This document shows positions 20,779 through 29,874 of a DNA stretch of 64,000 nucleotides, piece by piece (position 1 is the first letter of the stretch; the number at the start of each line of letters is the position of its first letter). This DNA is from Virgisporangium aurantiacum (GTDB lineage Bacteria; Actinomycetota; Actinomycetes; Mycobacteriales; Micromonosporaceae), in assembly GCF_016863635.1 (NCBI RefSeq), contig NZ_BOPG01000017.1:62001-126000 (forward strand), written 5' to 3'. The notes below the pieces were generated by a model. It worked only from the letters and a program-made list of their open reading frames with translations, had not been told where the DNA came from and ran no database searches. A program made the translations under genes and the position numbers.

Positions 20779-21457
20779 CCGCGGCGCGGCTCAGCCAGTC
20801 CTCCGCCTGGGCGATCCGGTGGGGGCGCAGGCCCGCCGACCGGCTCTGGTCGAGCGCGATCCGCAACGTCGCCGCCGCTTCGGCCGGACGGCCGGCCATC
20901 AGCAGCGCCTGCCCGATCGCGAGCGTGCCGCTGGGGATCCACCGCGGATCGCCGTGCCGTTCCCGCAGTTCTAGCGAGATCCGCAGGTACCGCAGCGCCT
21001 CGTCGTACCGCTTCTCCTCGACGAGGTGGTAGAACCCGATGTGCCGGTGGATCTCCGATCGCGTGATGAGGTCGCCGTGCTCCTCGGCCAGCGGGAGCGC
21101 CTCGCGGAACAATCCGATGGCGCCGCGCGGGTCGCGTCGCAGCACCTGCCGCACCAGCCCGACACCGAACAGCGACGCCGCGACGCCGGCCCGGTCGTCG
21201 AGCCCGCGCCGCAGGTCGAGCGCCCGCTGGAACAATGCCTCCTCGGCGTCCGGGTCGGACTCGCGCACCTGACCGTCCACGATGGACTCGAGCGCCCGCC
21301 AGTGCATCAGCCAGCCGAGTTGGTGCAGCGCCGCGGCTTCGGCCGCCGGGCCCGGTGCGGCGCTCAGCGCGTCACCGAGAAGCTCTTCCGCGACGGAGAA
21401 GTCGCCCGTGCGGAACGCCGCCTCGGTCATCGCCTCGATGCCGCGATCCAGTGTCAT
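20765..21457 (-). CDS. TPR-repeat protein
   Basis: A 230-residue all-helical protein made of five or so tetratricopeptide-like units (for example AAEAAALHQLGWLMHW, AGVAASLFGVGLVRQVL, ITRSEIHRHIGFYHLVEE, PSGTLAIGQALLMAGR). It has no signal peptide or catalytic motif and probably mediates protein-protein contacts. It resembles the TPR tail of large actinobacterial regulators, but no DNA-binding domain is present here. Confidence 0.8.
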   Translation of the reverse strand: MTLDRGIEAMTEAAFRTGDFSVAEELLGDALSAAPGPAAEAAALHQLGWLMHWRALESIVDGQVRESDPDAEEALFQRALDLRRGLDDRAGVAASLFGVGLVRQVLRRDPRGAIGLFREALPLAEEHGDLITRSEIHRHIGFYHLVEEKRYDEALRYLRISLELRERHGDPRWIPSGTLAIGQALLMAGRPAEAAATLRIALDQSRSAGLRPHRIAQAEDWLSRAAAATA

Positions 21458-21478
21458 GGATCCGCAGCGTATCGCGCT

Positions 21479-21504
21479 GGCGGCGGCACACCCGTGCCGC
21501 CGCC
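21479..21504. terminator. GC-rich hairpin terminator after GH2 gene
   Basis: GGCGGCGGCAC (21479-21489) is exactly complementary to 21494-21504 with a four-base loop. It stands just downstream of the stop of the minus-strand GH2 gene and upstream of the TPR gene, so it probably ends the GH2 transcript. Confidence 0.75.
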
Positions 21505-21519
21505 GCCCGATCGTTCAGG

Positions 21520-24033
21520 TCACGGTGCCCAGGGCGCCGCGATCTGCCACGTGCTGTCGTCGAGCCACGGTGCGGGGTTGCTGTACGCCGTACCGCCCGC
21601 GCCGTCGGTCATCCAGACCTCGGCACTGTAGTGACGCAGGAACGAGCCGCGGAAGTTCCACGACTCCAACGACACACCGCTGCCGGTGAGGCCGGTGCGG
21701 GCGCACCACGTCGCGTCGGCGCGGAGCAGTGCCGAGCCGTCGTTCACCGAGTTCTGCACCCGCGAGTTGGCGTGCCGGAGGAACTGGCCGGGGAAGTTCA
21801 CCGACTCGAACGAGTAGCACGACGCGTCCGCGAGGCCCGGCCGCACGGTGTACGTCGCGTCGGCCTTGAGCGTCGCGGCGCTCGACGCGTTGACGACCTC
21901 CGTGTACGCGAGGCTGTTCATGTGCCGCAGGTACCGGTCGGTGTATCCGGGCGTCGTCACCTGGAACGAGACCCGGCCGTTCACCGGTAGCCCCACCGGC
22001 GACAGCGCCGGCAGGTTCCGGGACGCCGCGATCAGCGCCTGGTTCGCGGCCCGCACCCGGGCCTGGTCGAACTTCACGACCTGACGGTCGTAGGTCAGGA
22101 ACCCGTTCAGCTCCCCTTCCAGGTCGGTGATCTCGGTGTAGATCGACGCGCTCAGTCCCTTGCCCACCATGAGGTTCCGGACGCCGTTCACGAGGCCGAC
22201 GTACCGGTCGGTCATCGCCGTCGAGTTGGCCTGCCACTCGTACGCGAACCACTGGCCGTTCGGGCTGTACTGGTGCCCGGGCGTCTGCAGGCCGAGGCCG
22301 CCGTACTCACCGAGCACCGCGATGCGCGACGCCGACGGCAGCGGCGAGGCCGGCCCGAGGTACATGTGCCAGTCGTCGATGTCGCCGTTGCCGGGGTTGC
22401 CCAGCGACTGGCAGCAGTTGTATCCACTGTGGACGTTCACCAATCGCGAAGGGTCGAGGTTCTTCACCATCTGCCCGACGCGCTGGGTGTCGGCCAGCGC
22501 CCGCTCGCCCCAGCCCTCGTTGTAGGTCGTGTACGCGACCACCGCCGGCGAACCGCGGTGCTCGTTGACGATCTCGCGGGCCTCCGCCTCGAACTGCGCC
22601 TGCTGCGCGTCGGTGGCGTTGATGTCCTGCGCGGTGAACGACGGGATGTCCTGCCACACCAGGACTCCGAGCCGGTCGGCGTGGTAGAACCAGCGCTGCG
22701 GCTCCACCTTGATGTGCTTGCGCACCATGTTGAAGCCGAGATCCTTGTGCTTCTGCAGATCGAAGGCCAGCGCCGCGTCGGTGGGTGCGGTGTACAGGCC
22801 ATCGGGCCAGTAGCCCTGGTCGAGCGTCCCGGTCTGGAACACGAACTGTCCATTGAGGAGCGGACGCAGCTTGCCGTTCACCATGCCGGTGGTGATCGTC
22901 CGCATCCCGAAGTAGTGCATGGTCTGGTCGGCCTGGGCCCCACCGGAGTTCCGGAGCGTCACGCGGAGGTTGTAGAGGAACGGGTCGTCGGGCGTCCAGC
23001 GGCGGGCGTTGGGAACCGGAACGGAGAACTCGGTGAAGCCACCGGTGGCCGCACCGACCACGGTGGACCCGTTGAGCGCCTCGGCGAGCACGGAGTGCCC
23101 GGTGACGTCCCCGCGCGTGAACACCCGTACCCGCAACGTGTTGTTCGACAGGTTCGGGTACAGGTCGACGCTGCTGATCGACGACGCCGGCGTCGGCTCC
23201 AGCCACACCGTCTGCCAGATGCCGGAGACCGCCGTGTAGAAGATGCCGCTGGGCGTCTTGGTCTGCTTGCCGATCAGCGGCAGCGTCCCGTTCTGGCGGC
23301 TGTCGGTGGGGTCGTAGACCTTGATGACGATCTCGTTGGTGCCACCGTTCAGCCGCGGCGTGACGTCGAAGCTGAACGCGTCGTAGCCGCCGGTGTGCGA
23401 GCCGACGCTCACCCCGTTGACGTACACGGTGGTCTGCCAGTCGACGGCGCCGAAGTTCAGCTGCACGCGCCGGCCCGCCCACGACGACGGCACGGTGAAC
23501 GTCCGGCGGTAGAACAGGTAGTGACGATTGTCGTTGGGCGACCGCATCACGCCCGACAGCGCCGACTCGACGGCGAACGGCACGTTGATGCGCTCGGGGA
23601 GGGTGACGCCGAACTGCGGCGCGTCGTCGGTGGCCGACTGGCGCAGTTGCCACTCGCCGTTGAGGTTCTGCCAGTCGGGACGGGTCATCTGCGGACGCGG
23701 GTACTCGGGCAGCGGCGTGCCGTTGAGCGCCTGCGCCGTCCAGGGGGTGGTCAGCGGCGGGGTCTTGGCCGGCACGGCCTGCGCCGGCGCGGACGCGACG
23801 AGCGCACCGGCCGCCGAGACGGCGAGCAGCGCCACAGCGGCGAGGAGCGGCCGCCGCGAGAAGGCGAGGAGCGGTCGCCGCGAGAAAGCGAAGAGCGGTT
23901 GCCGCGGAAAGGCGCGGAGCGGCCGCCGCGGAAAGGCGCGGAGCGGCCGCCGCGGAAAGGCGCGGAGCGGCCGCCGCAACGCGGCTATGAGCCGCAACAC
24001 GGCCACGAGCCGCAACGCGGATATGGGGGACAT
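21520..24033 (-). CDS. Secreted GH2 glycoside hydrolase with C-terminal AbfB domain
   Basis: An 837-residue secreted enzyme. An unusual Arg-rich N-terminus with 8-residue repeats precedes a hydrophobic signal core and an ASAPAQA cleavage region. The body is GH2: jelly-roll (YLFYRRTFTVPSSWAGRRV), Ig-like domain, and TIM barrel with acid/base Glu near residue 505 (TYNEGWGER) and nucleophile Glu near 574 (LGEYGG). From about residue 693 an AbfB beta-trefoil module follows (DRYLRHMNS, GQFLRHANS, GSFLRHYS), which in other enzymes binds arabinofuranose side chains. Start at 24033 because GGAGG lies six bases upstream; a start 22 codons earlier lacks one. It is divergent from a galactofuranose-type transporter, so a furanosidase role is attractive, though GH2 also includes galactosidases and mannosidases. 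Confidence 0.88.
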   Translation of the reverse strand: MSPISALRLVAVLRLIAALRRPLRAFPRRPLRAFPRRPLRAFPRQPLFAFSRRPLLAFSRRPLLAAVALLAVSAAGALVASAPAQAVPAKTPPLTTPWTAQALNGTPLPEYPRPQMTRPDWQNLNGEWQLRQSATDDAPQFGVTLPERINVPFAVESALSGVMRSPNDNRHYLFYRRTFTVPSSWAGRRVQLNFGAVDWQTTVYVNGVSVGSHTGGYDAFSFDVTPRLNGGTNEIVIKVYDPTDSRQNGTLPLIGKQTKTPSGIFYTAVSGIWQTVWLEPTPASSISSVDLYPNLSNNTLRVRVFTRGDVTGHSVLAEALNGSTVVGAATGGFTEFSVPVPNARRWTPDDPFLYNLRVTLRNSGGAQADQTMHYFGMRTITTGMVNGKLRPLLNGQFVFQTGTLDQGYWPDGLYTAPTDAALAFDLQKHKDLGFNMVRKHIKVEPQRWFYHADRLGVLVWQDIPSFTAQDINATDAQQAQFEAEAREIVNEHRGSPAVVAYTTYNEGWGERALADTQRVGQMVKNLDPSRLVNVHSGYNCCQSLGNPGNGDIDDWHMYLGPASPLPSASRIAVLGEYGGLGLQTPGHQYSPNGQWFAYEWQANSTAMTDRYVGLVNGVRNLMVGKGLSASIYTEITDLEGELNGFLTYDRQVVKFDQARVRAANQALIAASRNLPALSPVGLPVNGRVSFQVTTPGYTDRYLRHMNSLAYTEVVNASSAATLKADATYTVRPGLADASCYSFESVNFPGQFLRHANSRVQNSVNDGSALLRADATWCARTGLTGSGVSLESWNFRGSFLRHYSAEVWMTDGAGGTAYSNPAPWLDDSTWQIAAPWAP
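23845..23988. repeat. 24-bp in-frame tandem repeat before GH2 signal peptide
   Basis: Six copies of a 24-base unit (plus-strand GAGCGGCCGCCGCGGAAAGG at the head of the unit) start at 23845, 23869, 23893, 23917, 23941 and 23965. Three are near identical. On the minus strand they encode RRPLRAFP-like octapeptides in the positively charged n-region of the GH2 leader. Confidence 0.9.
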
Positions 24034-24261
24034 TTCGCCTCCGTGAGGGTAGGCGGTGGGCGGATACGGCGCCGAGGCGGGGCGAGAGAGCGTTTTCATA
24101 ACGGCGCCGTCACGGCTCTTGTCGTCGTCGAAGCCGTGTGTTTAACGTTATAGAGCCCTCACGACGATCGAGTCAATAACCATCGATCGATGAATCAGCG
24201 CGCCCCCACACCCACCGGGAGCGCCGATCCCCCTCACCCGCCGCCCTGAGGAGTCCCTTTC
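24034..24261. promoter_or_regulatory. Divergent GH2/sugar-transporter control region
   Basis: This 228-bp region separates the GH2 gene from the transporter operon and should hold both promoters. A LacI-like palindromic core TAACGTTA lies at 24143-24150 inside GTTTAACGTTATAG. TTAACGTT recurs at 29855-29862, at the end of the locus's own lacI-type gene. No -35/-10 pair is convincing. Confidence 0.5.
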
Positions 24262-25359
24262 ATGACCCTTCGTACCCGCGTGCCCATCGGCACCCGCAAG
24301 ACCGCCAGAAAAACCATCGCCACCGCGGCACTGCTCGTGCTGCTCGCCGGCTGCACCAAGAGCGAAGACGGCGACAAGCCCACCACGTCCGGCACTGAGG
24401 GTGCCCAGGTCGTCGCCAGCAGCTCCGCCGCGAGCGGCCCGAGCTGCACGCTGCAGCAGTACGGTGCCACCAAGCTCGACCTGAAGAACGCCGTCGTCGG
24501 CTTCTCCCAGTCGGAGAAGGAGGCCAACCCGTTCCGGATCGCCGAGACCGAGTCGATCAAGGCGGAGGCGGCCAAGCAGGGCGTCAAGCAGCTGCTGGTC
24601 ACCAACGCGCAGTCGCAGCTCAGCAAGCAGATCGCCGACATTCAGGACATGCTCAACCAGGGCGCCCAGTTCCTGATCATCGCGCCGCTGAACTCCGACG
24701 GCCTGGAGCCGGCCCTGCAGGCCGCCGCCGCCAAGAAGGTCCCGGTGCTCACGATCGACCGGAAGATCAACTCGAAGAGCTGCAAGGACTACCTGGCGTT
24801 CCTCGGTTCGAACTTCGTCGAGCAGGGCAAGCGGGCCGCCGACGCCATGATCAAGGCGACCGGCGGCAACGGCAAGGTGGCGATTCTGCTTGGTTCGTCC
24901 GGAAATAACGTAACTACGGACCGTACCAACGGCTTCGTCGACCAGGTCAAGGCGAAGGCACCTGGTCTGCAGATCGTCGCCCAGCAGACCGGCGAGTTCG
25001 CCCGCGACAAGGGCCAGGCGGTCATGGAGCAGCTCATCTCCAGCAACCCCGACATCACCGCGGTCTACGCGGAGAACGACGAGATGGCGCTCGGCGCGGT
25101 CACCGCGCTGAAGGCCGCCGGCAAGAACCCCGGCAAGGACGTCAAGATCGTGTCGATCGACGGCACCAAGAACGCCGTGCAGGCCATCGTCGACGGCACC
25201 ATCAACGCGGTGATCGAGTCGAACCCGCGGTTCGGCCCGCTCGCGTTCAAGACGGCGCTGGACTTCTACAACGGCACCTCGATCCCCGAGAACGTCATCA
25301 TCGAGGACCGCGAGTACGACTCGACCAACGCACAGTCTTCGCTGAGCAGTGCCTACTAA
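24262..25359 (+). CDS. ytfQ: Galactofuranose-type sugar-binding lipoprotein (YtfQ-like)
   Basis: A 365-residue periplasmic-binding-protein-fold lipoprotein with lipobox LLAGC at about residue 30 and a Ser/Thr-rich linker. The binding domain is YtfQ-like throughout: VVGFSQSEKEANPFRIAETE, FLIIAPLNSDGLEPALQ, VLTIDRKI, GEFARDKGQAVMEQLI and VYAENDEMALGAVTALK. YtfQ of Escherichia coli binds galactofuranose. GAGGAG about nine bases before the ATG supports the start. It is the first gene of a four-gene import operon followed by a regulator. Confidence 0.88.
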   Translation: MTLRTRVPIGTRKTARKTIATAALLVLLAGCTKSEDGDKPTTSGTEGAQVVASSSAASGPSCTLQQYGATKLDLKNAVVGFSQSEKEANPFRIAETESIKAEAAKQGVKQLLVTNAQSQLSKQIADIQDMLNQGAQFLIIAPLNSDGLEPALQAAAAKKVPVLTIDRKINSKSCKDYLAFLGSNFVEQGKRAADAMIKATGGNGKVAILLGSSGNNVTTDRTNGFVDQVKAKAPGLQIVAQQTGEFARDKGQAVMEQLISSNPDITAVYAENDEMALGAVTALKAAGKNPGKDVKIVSIDGTKNAVQAIVDGTINAVIESNPRFGPLAFKTALDFYNGTSIPENVIIEDREYDSTNAQSSLSSAY

Positions 25360-26872
25360 AGCTGTTCTGGAGACCCACGAGGTCTCCAAGCGGTTCCCCG
25401 GCGTGCTGGCCCTCGACCGGGTCAGCATGTCGGTTCGCCCCGGCGAGGTGCACGCGCTCGTCGGGGAGAACGGCGCCGGCAAGTCGACGCTCATCAAGGT
25501 GCTCACCGGCGTCTACCGGGCCGACGGCGGCGAGGTCCGGTACCAGGGGGAGCCGGTCAGCTTCGGCCGGCCGCTCGACGCGCAGCAGGCCGGGATCTCG
25601 ACCATCTACCAGGAGGTCAACCTCGTCCCGCTGATGAGCGTCGCCCGGAACCTGTTCCTGGGGCGGGAACCGCGCCGGTTCGGGCTCGTCGACGTCACGC
25701 GCATGAACCGCGAGGCCGACGCCGCGCTAAAGAAATACGGCATCGACGTCGACGTCACCCGACCCCTGCGCTCGATCAGCCTGGGGGCGCAGCAGATGGT
25801 CGCGCTGGCACGAGCTGTCGCGGTCCGATCAAAGGTTCTGATCATGGACGAGCCGACGTCCTCGCTGGAGCCGCGCGAGGTCGAGACGCTCTTCCGGGTG
25901 GTGCGCGAGCTCAGCACGCAGGGCATCGCGGTCGTGTACGTCAGCCACCGGCTCGACGAGTTGTACGCGCTCTGCGAACGGGTCACGGTGCTGCGCGACG
26001 GGCGCGTCGTGCACACCGGTGCGATGCAGGAGCTCGACCGGCTCACGCTGGTCTCGCACATGCTGGGCCGCGATCTGGTCCAGGTGAAACGCGAAGGGGT
26101 GACGGGGTTCGGCGATCACGGCGAAGCAGCGTCCACCGAGCCACTGTTGCAAGTGGACGGTCTGCGCAAGCGCCACGTTCTCGACGGTGTCTCGTTCGAC
26201 GTGCGACCCGGCGAGGTCACCGGGTTGGGCGGGCTGCTCGGCTCGGGCCGGTCGGAGACCGCGAAGGCGATCGTCGGCGCCCTGCCGCTCGACGACGGAT
26301 CGGTGACCGTCGGCGGGAAGCGGATGAAACGCCTCTCCCCCGCCGCGTCGCTGCGCGAGGGGATCGCGCTGCTGCCCGAGGACCGCAAGGCCGAGGGCAT
26401 CATCCCCGACCTGTCGGTGCGCGAGAACATCGTACTGGCCGCGATGCCGCGGCTCGCCACGGCCGGCATCGTCACCCGCGGGAAGCAGGACCGGATCGTG
26501 AAGACCTTCATGGAACGGTTGCGCATCAAGGCTTCCAGCCCGGAGCAGCGGGTGGCCGAACTGAGCGGCGGCAACCAGCAGAAGGTGCTGCTGGCCCGGT
26601 GGCTGTGCCTGAACCCGCGGCTGCTGCTGCTCGACGAGCCCACCCGCGGCATCGACGTGGGCGCCAAGGCCGAGGTGCAGAAGCTCATCGACGAGCTGGC
26701 CCGCGACGGGCTGGCCGTCGTGCTCATCTCCTCCGATCTGGAGGAGCTGGTCGAGGGCGCCGACCGGGTGGTGGTGCTGCGCGCCGGCGCGGTCGTCGGC
26801 GAACTGATCGGCGACGACGTGAGCGAGCACGCGATCATGGCGACGATCGCCGCGGAGGCAACCCATGACTGA
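25349..26872 (+). CDS. ytfR: Sugar ABC transporter ATPase with two nucleotide-binding domains (YtfR-like)
   Basis: A 507-residue fusion of two ABC domains, as in the CUT2 sugar importers. Domain 1 has a full Walker A (GENGAGKST) and Walker B (VLIMDEPTSSLEP) but a weak signature (SLGAQQM). Domain 2 has the usual degenerate Walker A of this class (GLLGSGRSET) with intact LSGGNQQKV signature and LLLLDEPTRGIDV. The GTG start overlaps the binding-protein stop by 11 bases and its own end overlaps the first permease by 8, so the operon is tightly coupled. Confidence 0.9.
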   Translation: MPTKAVLETHEVSKRFPGVLALDRVSMSVRPGEVHALVGENGAGKSTLIKVLTGVYRADGGEVRYQGEPVSFGRPLDAQQAGISTIYQEVNLVPLMSVARNLFLGREPRRFGLVDVTRMNREADAALKKYGIDVDVTRPLRSISLGAQQMVALARAVAVRSKVLIMDEPTSSLEPREVETLFRVVRELSTQGIAVVYVSHRLDELYALCERVTVLRDGRVVHTGAMQELDRLTLVSHMLGRDLVQVKREGVTGFGDHGEAASTEPLLQVDGLRKRHVLDGVSFDVRPGEVTGLGGLLGSGRSETAKAIVGALPLDDGSVTVGGKRMKRLSPAASLREGIALLPEDRKAEGIIPDLSVRENIVLAAMPRLATAGIVTRGKQDRIVKTFMERLRIKASSPEQRVAELSGGNQQKVLLARWLCLNPRLLLLDEPTRGIDVGAKAEVQKLIDELARDGLAVVLISSDLEELVEGADRVVVLRAGAVVGELIGDDVSEHAIMATIAAEATHD

Positions 26873-27815
26873 CCTCGCGATCGATCCAAAGAAGGTCTCG
26901 CGCTACGTCCAGGACTACGGCGTCTACGGCGCGGTCGCGGTCCTGTTGATTTTCAACGCGTTCTTCACCGACAACTTCCTCCAGACGGCGAACCTGCGCA
27001 CGCAACTCGTGCAGGTGGCCCCGGTCGTCATCGTCGCGCTCGGCATGGCGCTGGTGATCGGCAGCGAGGGTGTCGACCTGTCGGTCGGGTCGGTGATGGC
27101 GCTCGCCGCCGCGGTGATCCCGCTGTATCTCGGATTCGGGGTCTGGCCGGCGGTCCTGATGGCGCTCGTGGCCGGTGCGATGGCCGGGTTGTTGAACGGC
27201 TCACTGGTCGCGGTCGTCGGGTTGCAGCCGATCGTGGCGACGCTGGCATTGCTGGTCGCCGGGCGCGGGCTCGCGCTGGTGATCGCCGACGGGCAGCTCA
27301 AGCAGATCCGCAACGCCGATCTCCTTGCGCTGGGCGGGAACGAGGTCCTGGGGATCCCGCTCAACGCCGCGGTGGCCATCGTGCTCGCGGCGGTCGTCGG
27401 CCTGGTGGTGCACCGCACCACGTACGGGCGCCAGCTCGTCGCGATCGGCGGCAACCGGCCGGCGGCCCAGCTCGCCGGGCTGCCGGTGAAGCGCGTGCTG
27501 ATCGTCACGTATGTCCTGTGTGGAGTGTTCGCGGCGCTGGCGGGCGTGCTCGCCACGGCGCGGCTCACCGCGAGCGACCCGTCGGCGATCGGCAACCTGA
27601 TGGAGCTGTCGGCGATCACGGCCGTGGTGGTCGGCGGCACACCGTTGACCGGTGGCCGGATCCGGGTGCTGGGCACGGTGGCGGGCGCGCTACTGATGCA
27701 GTTGCTGCGGGCCACCCTCATCAAGCACGACCTCCCCGACTCCACCGCGCAACTGGTACAGGCCGTGGTGATCCTCGTGGCGGTGTACGTGGCGAGGCAA
27801 CGGAGGACCCGGTGA
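26865..27815 (+). CDS. ytfT: Sugar ABC permease 1 (YtfT-like)
   Basis: A 316-residue CUT2 permease with eight or so membrane helices. It contains the family segments VALGMALVIGSEGVDLSVGS and VVVGGTPLTGGRIRVLGTV. One of two different permeases in the operon; two distinct permeases with a dual ATPase is the arrangement of the galactofuranose transporter rather than of ribose or xylose systems. Overlaps the ATPase by 8 bases and the next permease as GTGA. Confidence 0.88.
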   Translation: MTDLAIDPKKVSRYVQDYGVYGAVAVLLIFNAFFTDNFLQTANLRTQLVQVAPVVIVALGMALVIGSEGVDLSVGSVMALAAAVIPLYLGFGVWPAVLMALVAGAMAGLLNGSLVAVVGLQPIVATLALLVAGRGLALVIADGQLKQIRNADLLALGGNEVLGIPLNAAVAIVLAAVVGLVVHRTTYGRQLVAIGGNRPAAQLAGLPVKRVLIVTYVLCGVFAALAGVLATARLTASDPSAIGNLMELSAITAVVVGGTPLTGGRIRVLGTVAGALLMQLLRATLIKHDLPDSTAQLVQAVVILVAVYVARQRRTR

Positions 27816-28819
27816 CAGCCGTGATGACCGCGGAAACCCAGCAGGTTCCGGAGAAACGCATCGCCCGGAGCGAGCGCGTCGCCGCGCTCGCGCAACGGCA
27901 CGGTGCTCTCGCGGTCCTGTTGATCGCCATCGCGGTGGCGTCGCTCGTCTTCGATTCGTTCGCGACGTTCGACAACGTCACCGGGATCAGCATCCAGTCG
28001 TCGTTCCTCGTCGTGGTCGCGCTGGGGATGACGTTCGTGATCATCACCGGCGGCATCGACCTGTCGGTCGGTTCGGTGTTCGCGCTCGGCGGGGTGGTGG
28101 CCGCGTGGGCCAGCCAGTACGGGTTCGTGCCGGCGCTGCTCGCGCCGCTGCTGGTGTGCGGGGCGGTGGGGCTCGTCAACGGCCTGGTCATCGCGTACAC
28201 CGGGCTGGCGCCGTTCATCGTGACGCTCGCCAGCCTGCTCGGCGCGCGCGGCCTGCTGCTCGCGATCACCGACGAGGGCGCGAAGACGTACCTGGTGCCC
28301 CGCGATTCCACCCTGCTCGACCTCGGCCGCGGGACGTTCCTCGGCTTCGGCTACCCGGTGTGGCTGGCGGTGCTGCTGTGCGTTCTCGGTGGCGTCCTGT
28401 TGCAGCGGACCCGGTACGGTCAGGGCGTGTACGCGATCGGCGGCAGCGAGGACGCGGCTGCTCTGATGGGCCTGCCGGTGGCCCGCATCAAGGTGCTCAC
28501 GTACCTGTTGAGCGGTCTGCTCGCCGGGTTCGCCGGCGCGCTCAACGCGGCCCGGCTCGGGTCGGGCGTCACGATCCTCGGTGTCGGCATGGAGCTCGAC
28601 GCGATCGCGGCGGTGGTCATCGGTGGCACCCTGTTGATCGGTGGTGCGGGTACCGTCAGCGGGACGCTGTGCGGGGTACTGCTGCTGGGCGTCATCCAAA
28701 ATGTCATCAATCAGATCGGAAACCTCACCTCGTCGGTGCAGTCGGTGGTGAGCGGTGCGTTCCTGGTGGTCGTCGTGGTCACCCAGAGCTACCTGAGCCG
28801 GGTCCGGCGGCTGCGATGA
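27812..28819 (+). CDS. yjfF: Sugar ABC permease 2 (YjfF-like)
   Basis: A 335-residue CUT2 permease. Its C-terminal half closely follows YjfF: VYAIGGSEDAAALMGL, GVGMELDAIAAVVIGGTLLI and GVLLLGVIQNVINQ. I use the GTG at 27812, which overlaps the previous stop as GTGA and has GGAGGA a few bases upstream; ATG 27824 is an alternative. It pairs with the upstream permease to form the membrane channel. Confidence 0.88.
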   Translation: MTAVMTAETQQVPEKRIARSERVAALAQRHGALAVLLIAIAVASLVFDSFATFDNVTGISIQSSFLVVVALGMTFVIITGGIDLSVGSVFALGGVVAAWASQYGFVPALLAPLLVCGAVGLVNGLVIAYTGLAPFIVTLASLLGARGLLLAITDEGAKTYLVPRDSTLLDLGRGTFLGFGYPVWLAVLLCVLGGVLLQRTRYGQGVYAIGGSEDAAALMGLPVARIKVLTYLLSGLLAGFAGALNAARLGSGVTILGVGMELDAIAAVVIGGTLLIGGAGTVSGTLCGVLLLGVIQNVINQIGNLTSSVQSVVSGAFLVVVVVTQSYLSRVRRLR

Positions 28820-28832
28820 GAGGGGCTCGTAC

Positions 28833-29858
28833 GTGGGGGTCAGCCTGAAGGACATCGCCGAGCGGGCGGGTGTCTCGCTCGCGACGGTGTCCAACGTCGT
28901 CAACGGATACCGGCCGGTCGGGGAGGCGACGCGGTTGCGGGTGCAGCAGGCGATCGACGAACTCGGCTACTCCCCCAACCTGAGCGCCCGGCACCTGCGC
29001 AGCGGCCGCACGGGCATCGTGGTGCTGGCCATCCCGGAGCTGAACAACCCGTACTTCGCCGAGCTGGCCGGCGCCGCGATCCGGGAGGCGGCCGGCCTCG
29101 GCTACACGCTGGTCATGGAGGACACGGCGGGCGACCGCGACAAGGAGCTGATCCTGGCGACCGGGTCCCGCCTGCAGGTGATGGACGGGCTGATCTTCTC
29201 CCCGGTGAGCATCACCCGGGAGGAGGTCCTGGCCCGGTCCGTGTCGACGCCGCTGGTGCTGATCGGCGAGGGCGTCTACGACGTCCCGCACGACCACATC
29301 GCCATCGACAACATCGCGGCCAGCCACGCCGCCGTGCAGCACCTGGTCTCGCTGGACCGGCACCGCATCGCGTTCATCGGCTCCCAGCCGGGCGACCTGC
29401 GCCAGTCGGCGCACCTGCGGTTCCTCGGCTACCGCGAGGCGCTGGCCGCCGCCGGCCTGCCGTTCGAGGACGACCTCGTGGTGAGCACCGCCCAGTTCGG
29501 GCGCATGGACGGCCTGCGCGCCATGCGGTCGCTGCTCGACCTCCCGCGCCCGCCCGACGCGGTGTTCGCCTACAACGACCTGATCGCGATCGGGGCGCTG
29601 CGCGCGATCGGCGAGGCCGGCCGGCGCATCCCCGACGACATCGCGGTGATCGGCATCGACGACATCGAGGACGGCCGCTTCAGCACCCCGACGCTGACGA
29701 CGGTCGCCCCCGACAAGGAGTACATCGGCCGGCTGGCGGTGCAGGCGCTGATCGCGCGCATCGAGGGCAAGCCGGTGAGCCCCCCGTACGACGTCCAGCC
29801 CCCGTTCCGCCTGATCACCCGCGAAAGCACGCTCGGCGGCCTCCGCCCCATACGTTAA
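28833..29858 (+). CDS. LacI-family regulator of the sugar operon
   Basis: A 341-residue LacI/GalR protein. The HTH starts at the very N-terminus (SLKDIAERAGVSLATVSNVV), followed by a hinge helix (LSARHLRSGRTG) and a periplasmic-binding-protein-like effector domain (GIDDIEDGRFSTPTLTTV). It is the last gene of the transporter operon, 13 bases after the permease, so it probably represses this operon and the divergent GH2 gene, with the imported sugar as inducer. Candidate operator core: TAACGTTA. Confidence 0.9.
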   Translation: MGVSLKDIAERAGVSLATVSNVVNGYRPVGEATRLRVQQAIDELGYSPNLSARHLRSGRTGIVVLAIPELNNPYFAELAGAAIREAAGLGYTLVMEDTAGDRDKELILATGSRLQVMDGLIFSPVSITREEVLARSVSTPLVLIGEGVYDVPHDHIAIDNIAASHAAVQHLVSLDRHRIAFIGSQPGDLRQSAHLRFLGYREALAAAGLPFEDDLVVSTAQFGRMDGLRAMRSLLDLPRPPDAVFAYNDLIAIGALRAIGEAGRRIPDDIAVIGIDDIEDGRFSTPTLTTVAPDKEYIGRLAVQALIARIEGKPVSPPYDVQPPFRLITRESTLGGLRPIR

Positions 29859-29874
29859 CGTTCACTTTCCGCGC

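Noticed and set aside
22273-24153. 626-codon open frame opposite the GH2 gene
   Set aside because: A high-GC antisense shadow rich in Arg, Val and Gly without homology; the minus-strand GH2 has clear catalytic motifs. The same applies to other long antisense frames, for example opposite the hybrid kinases, the ABC exporter and the GH3 gene.
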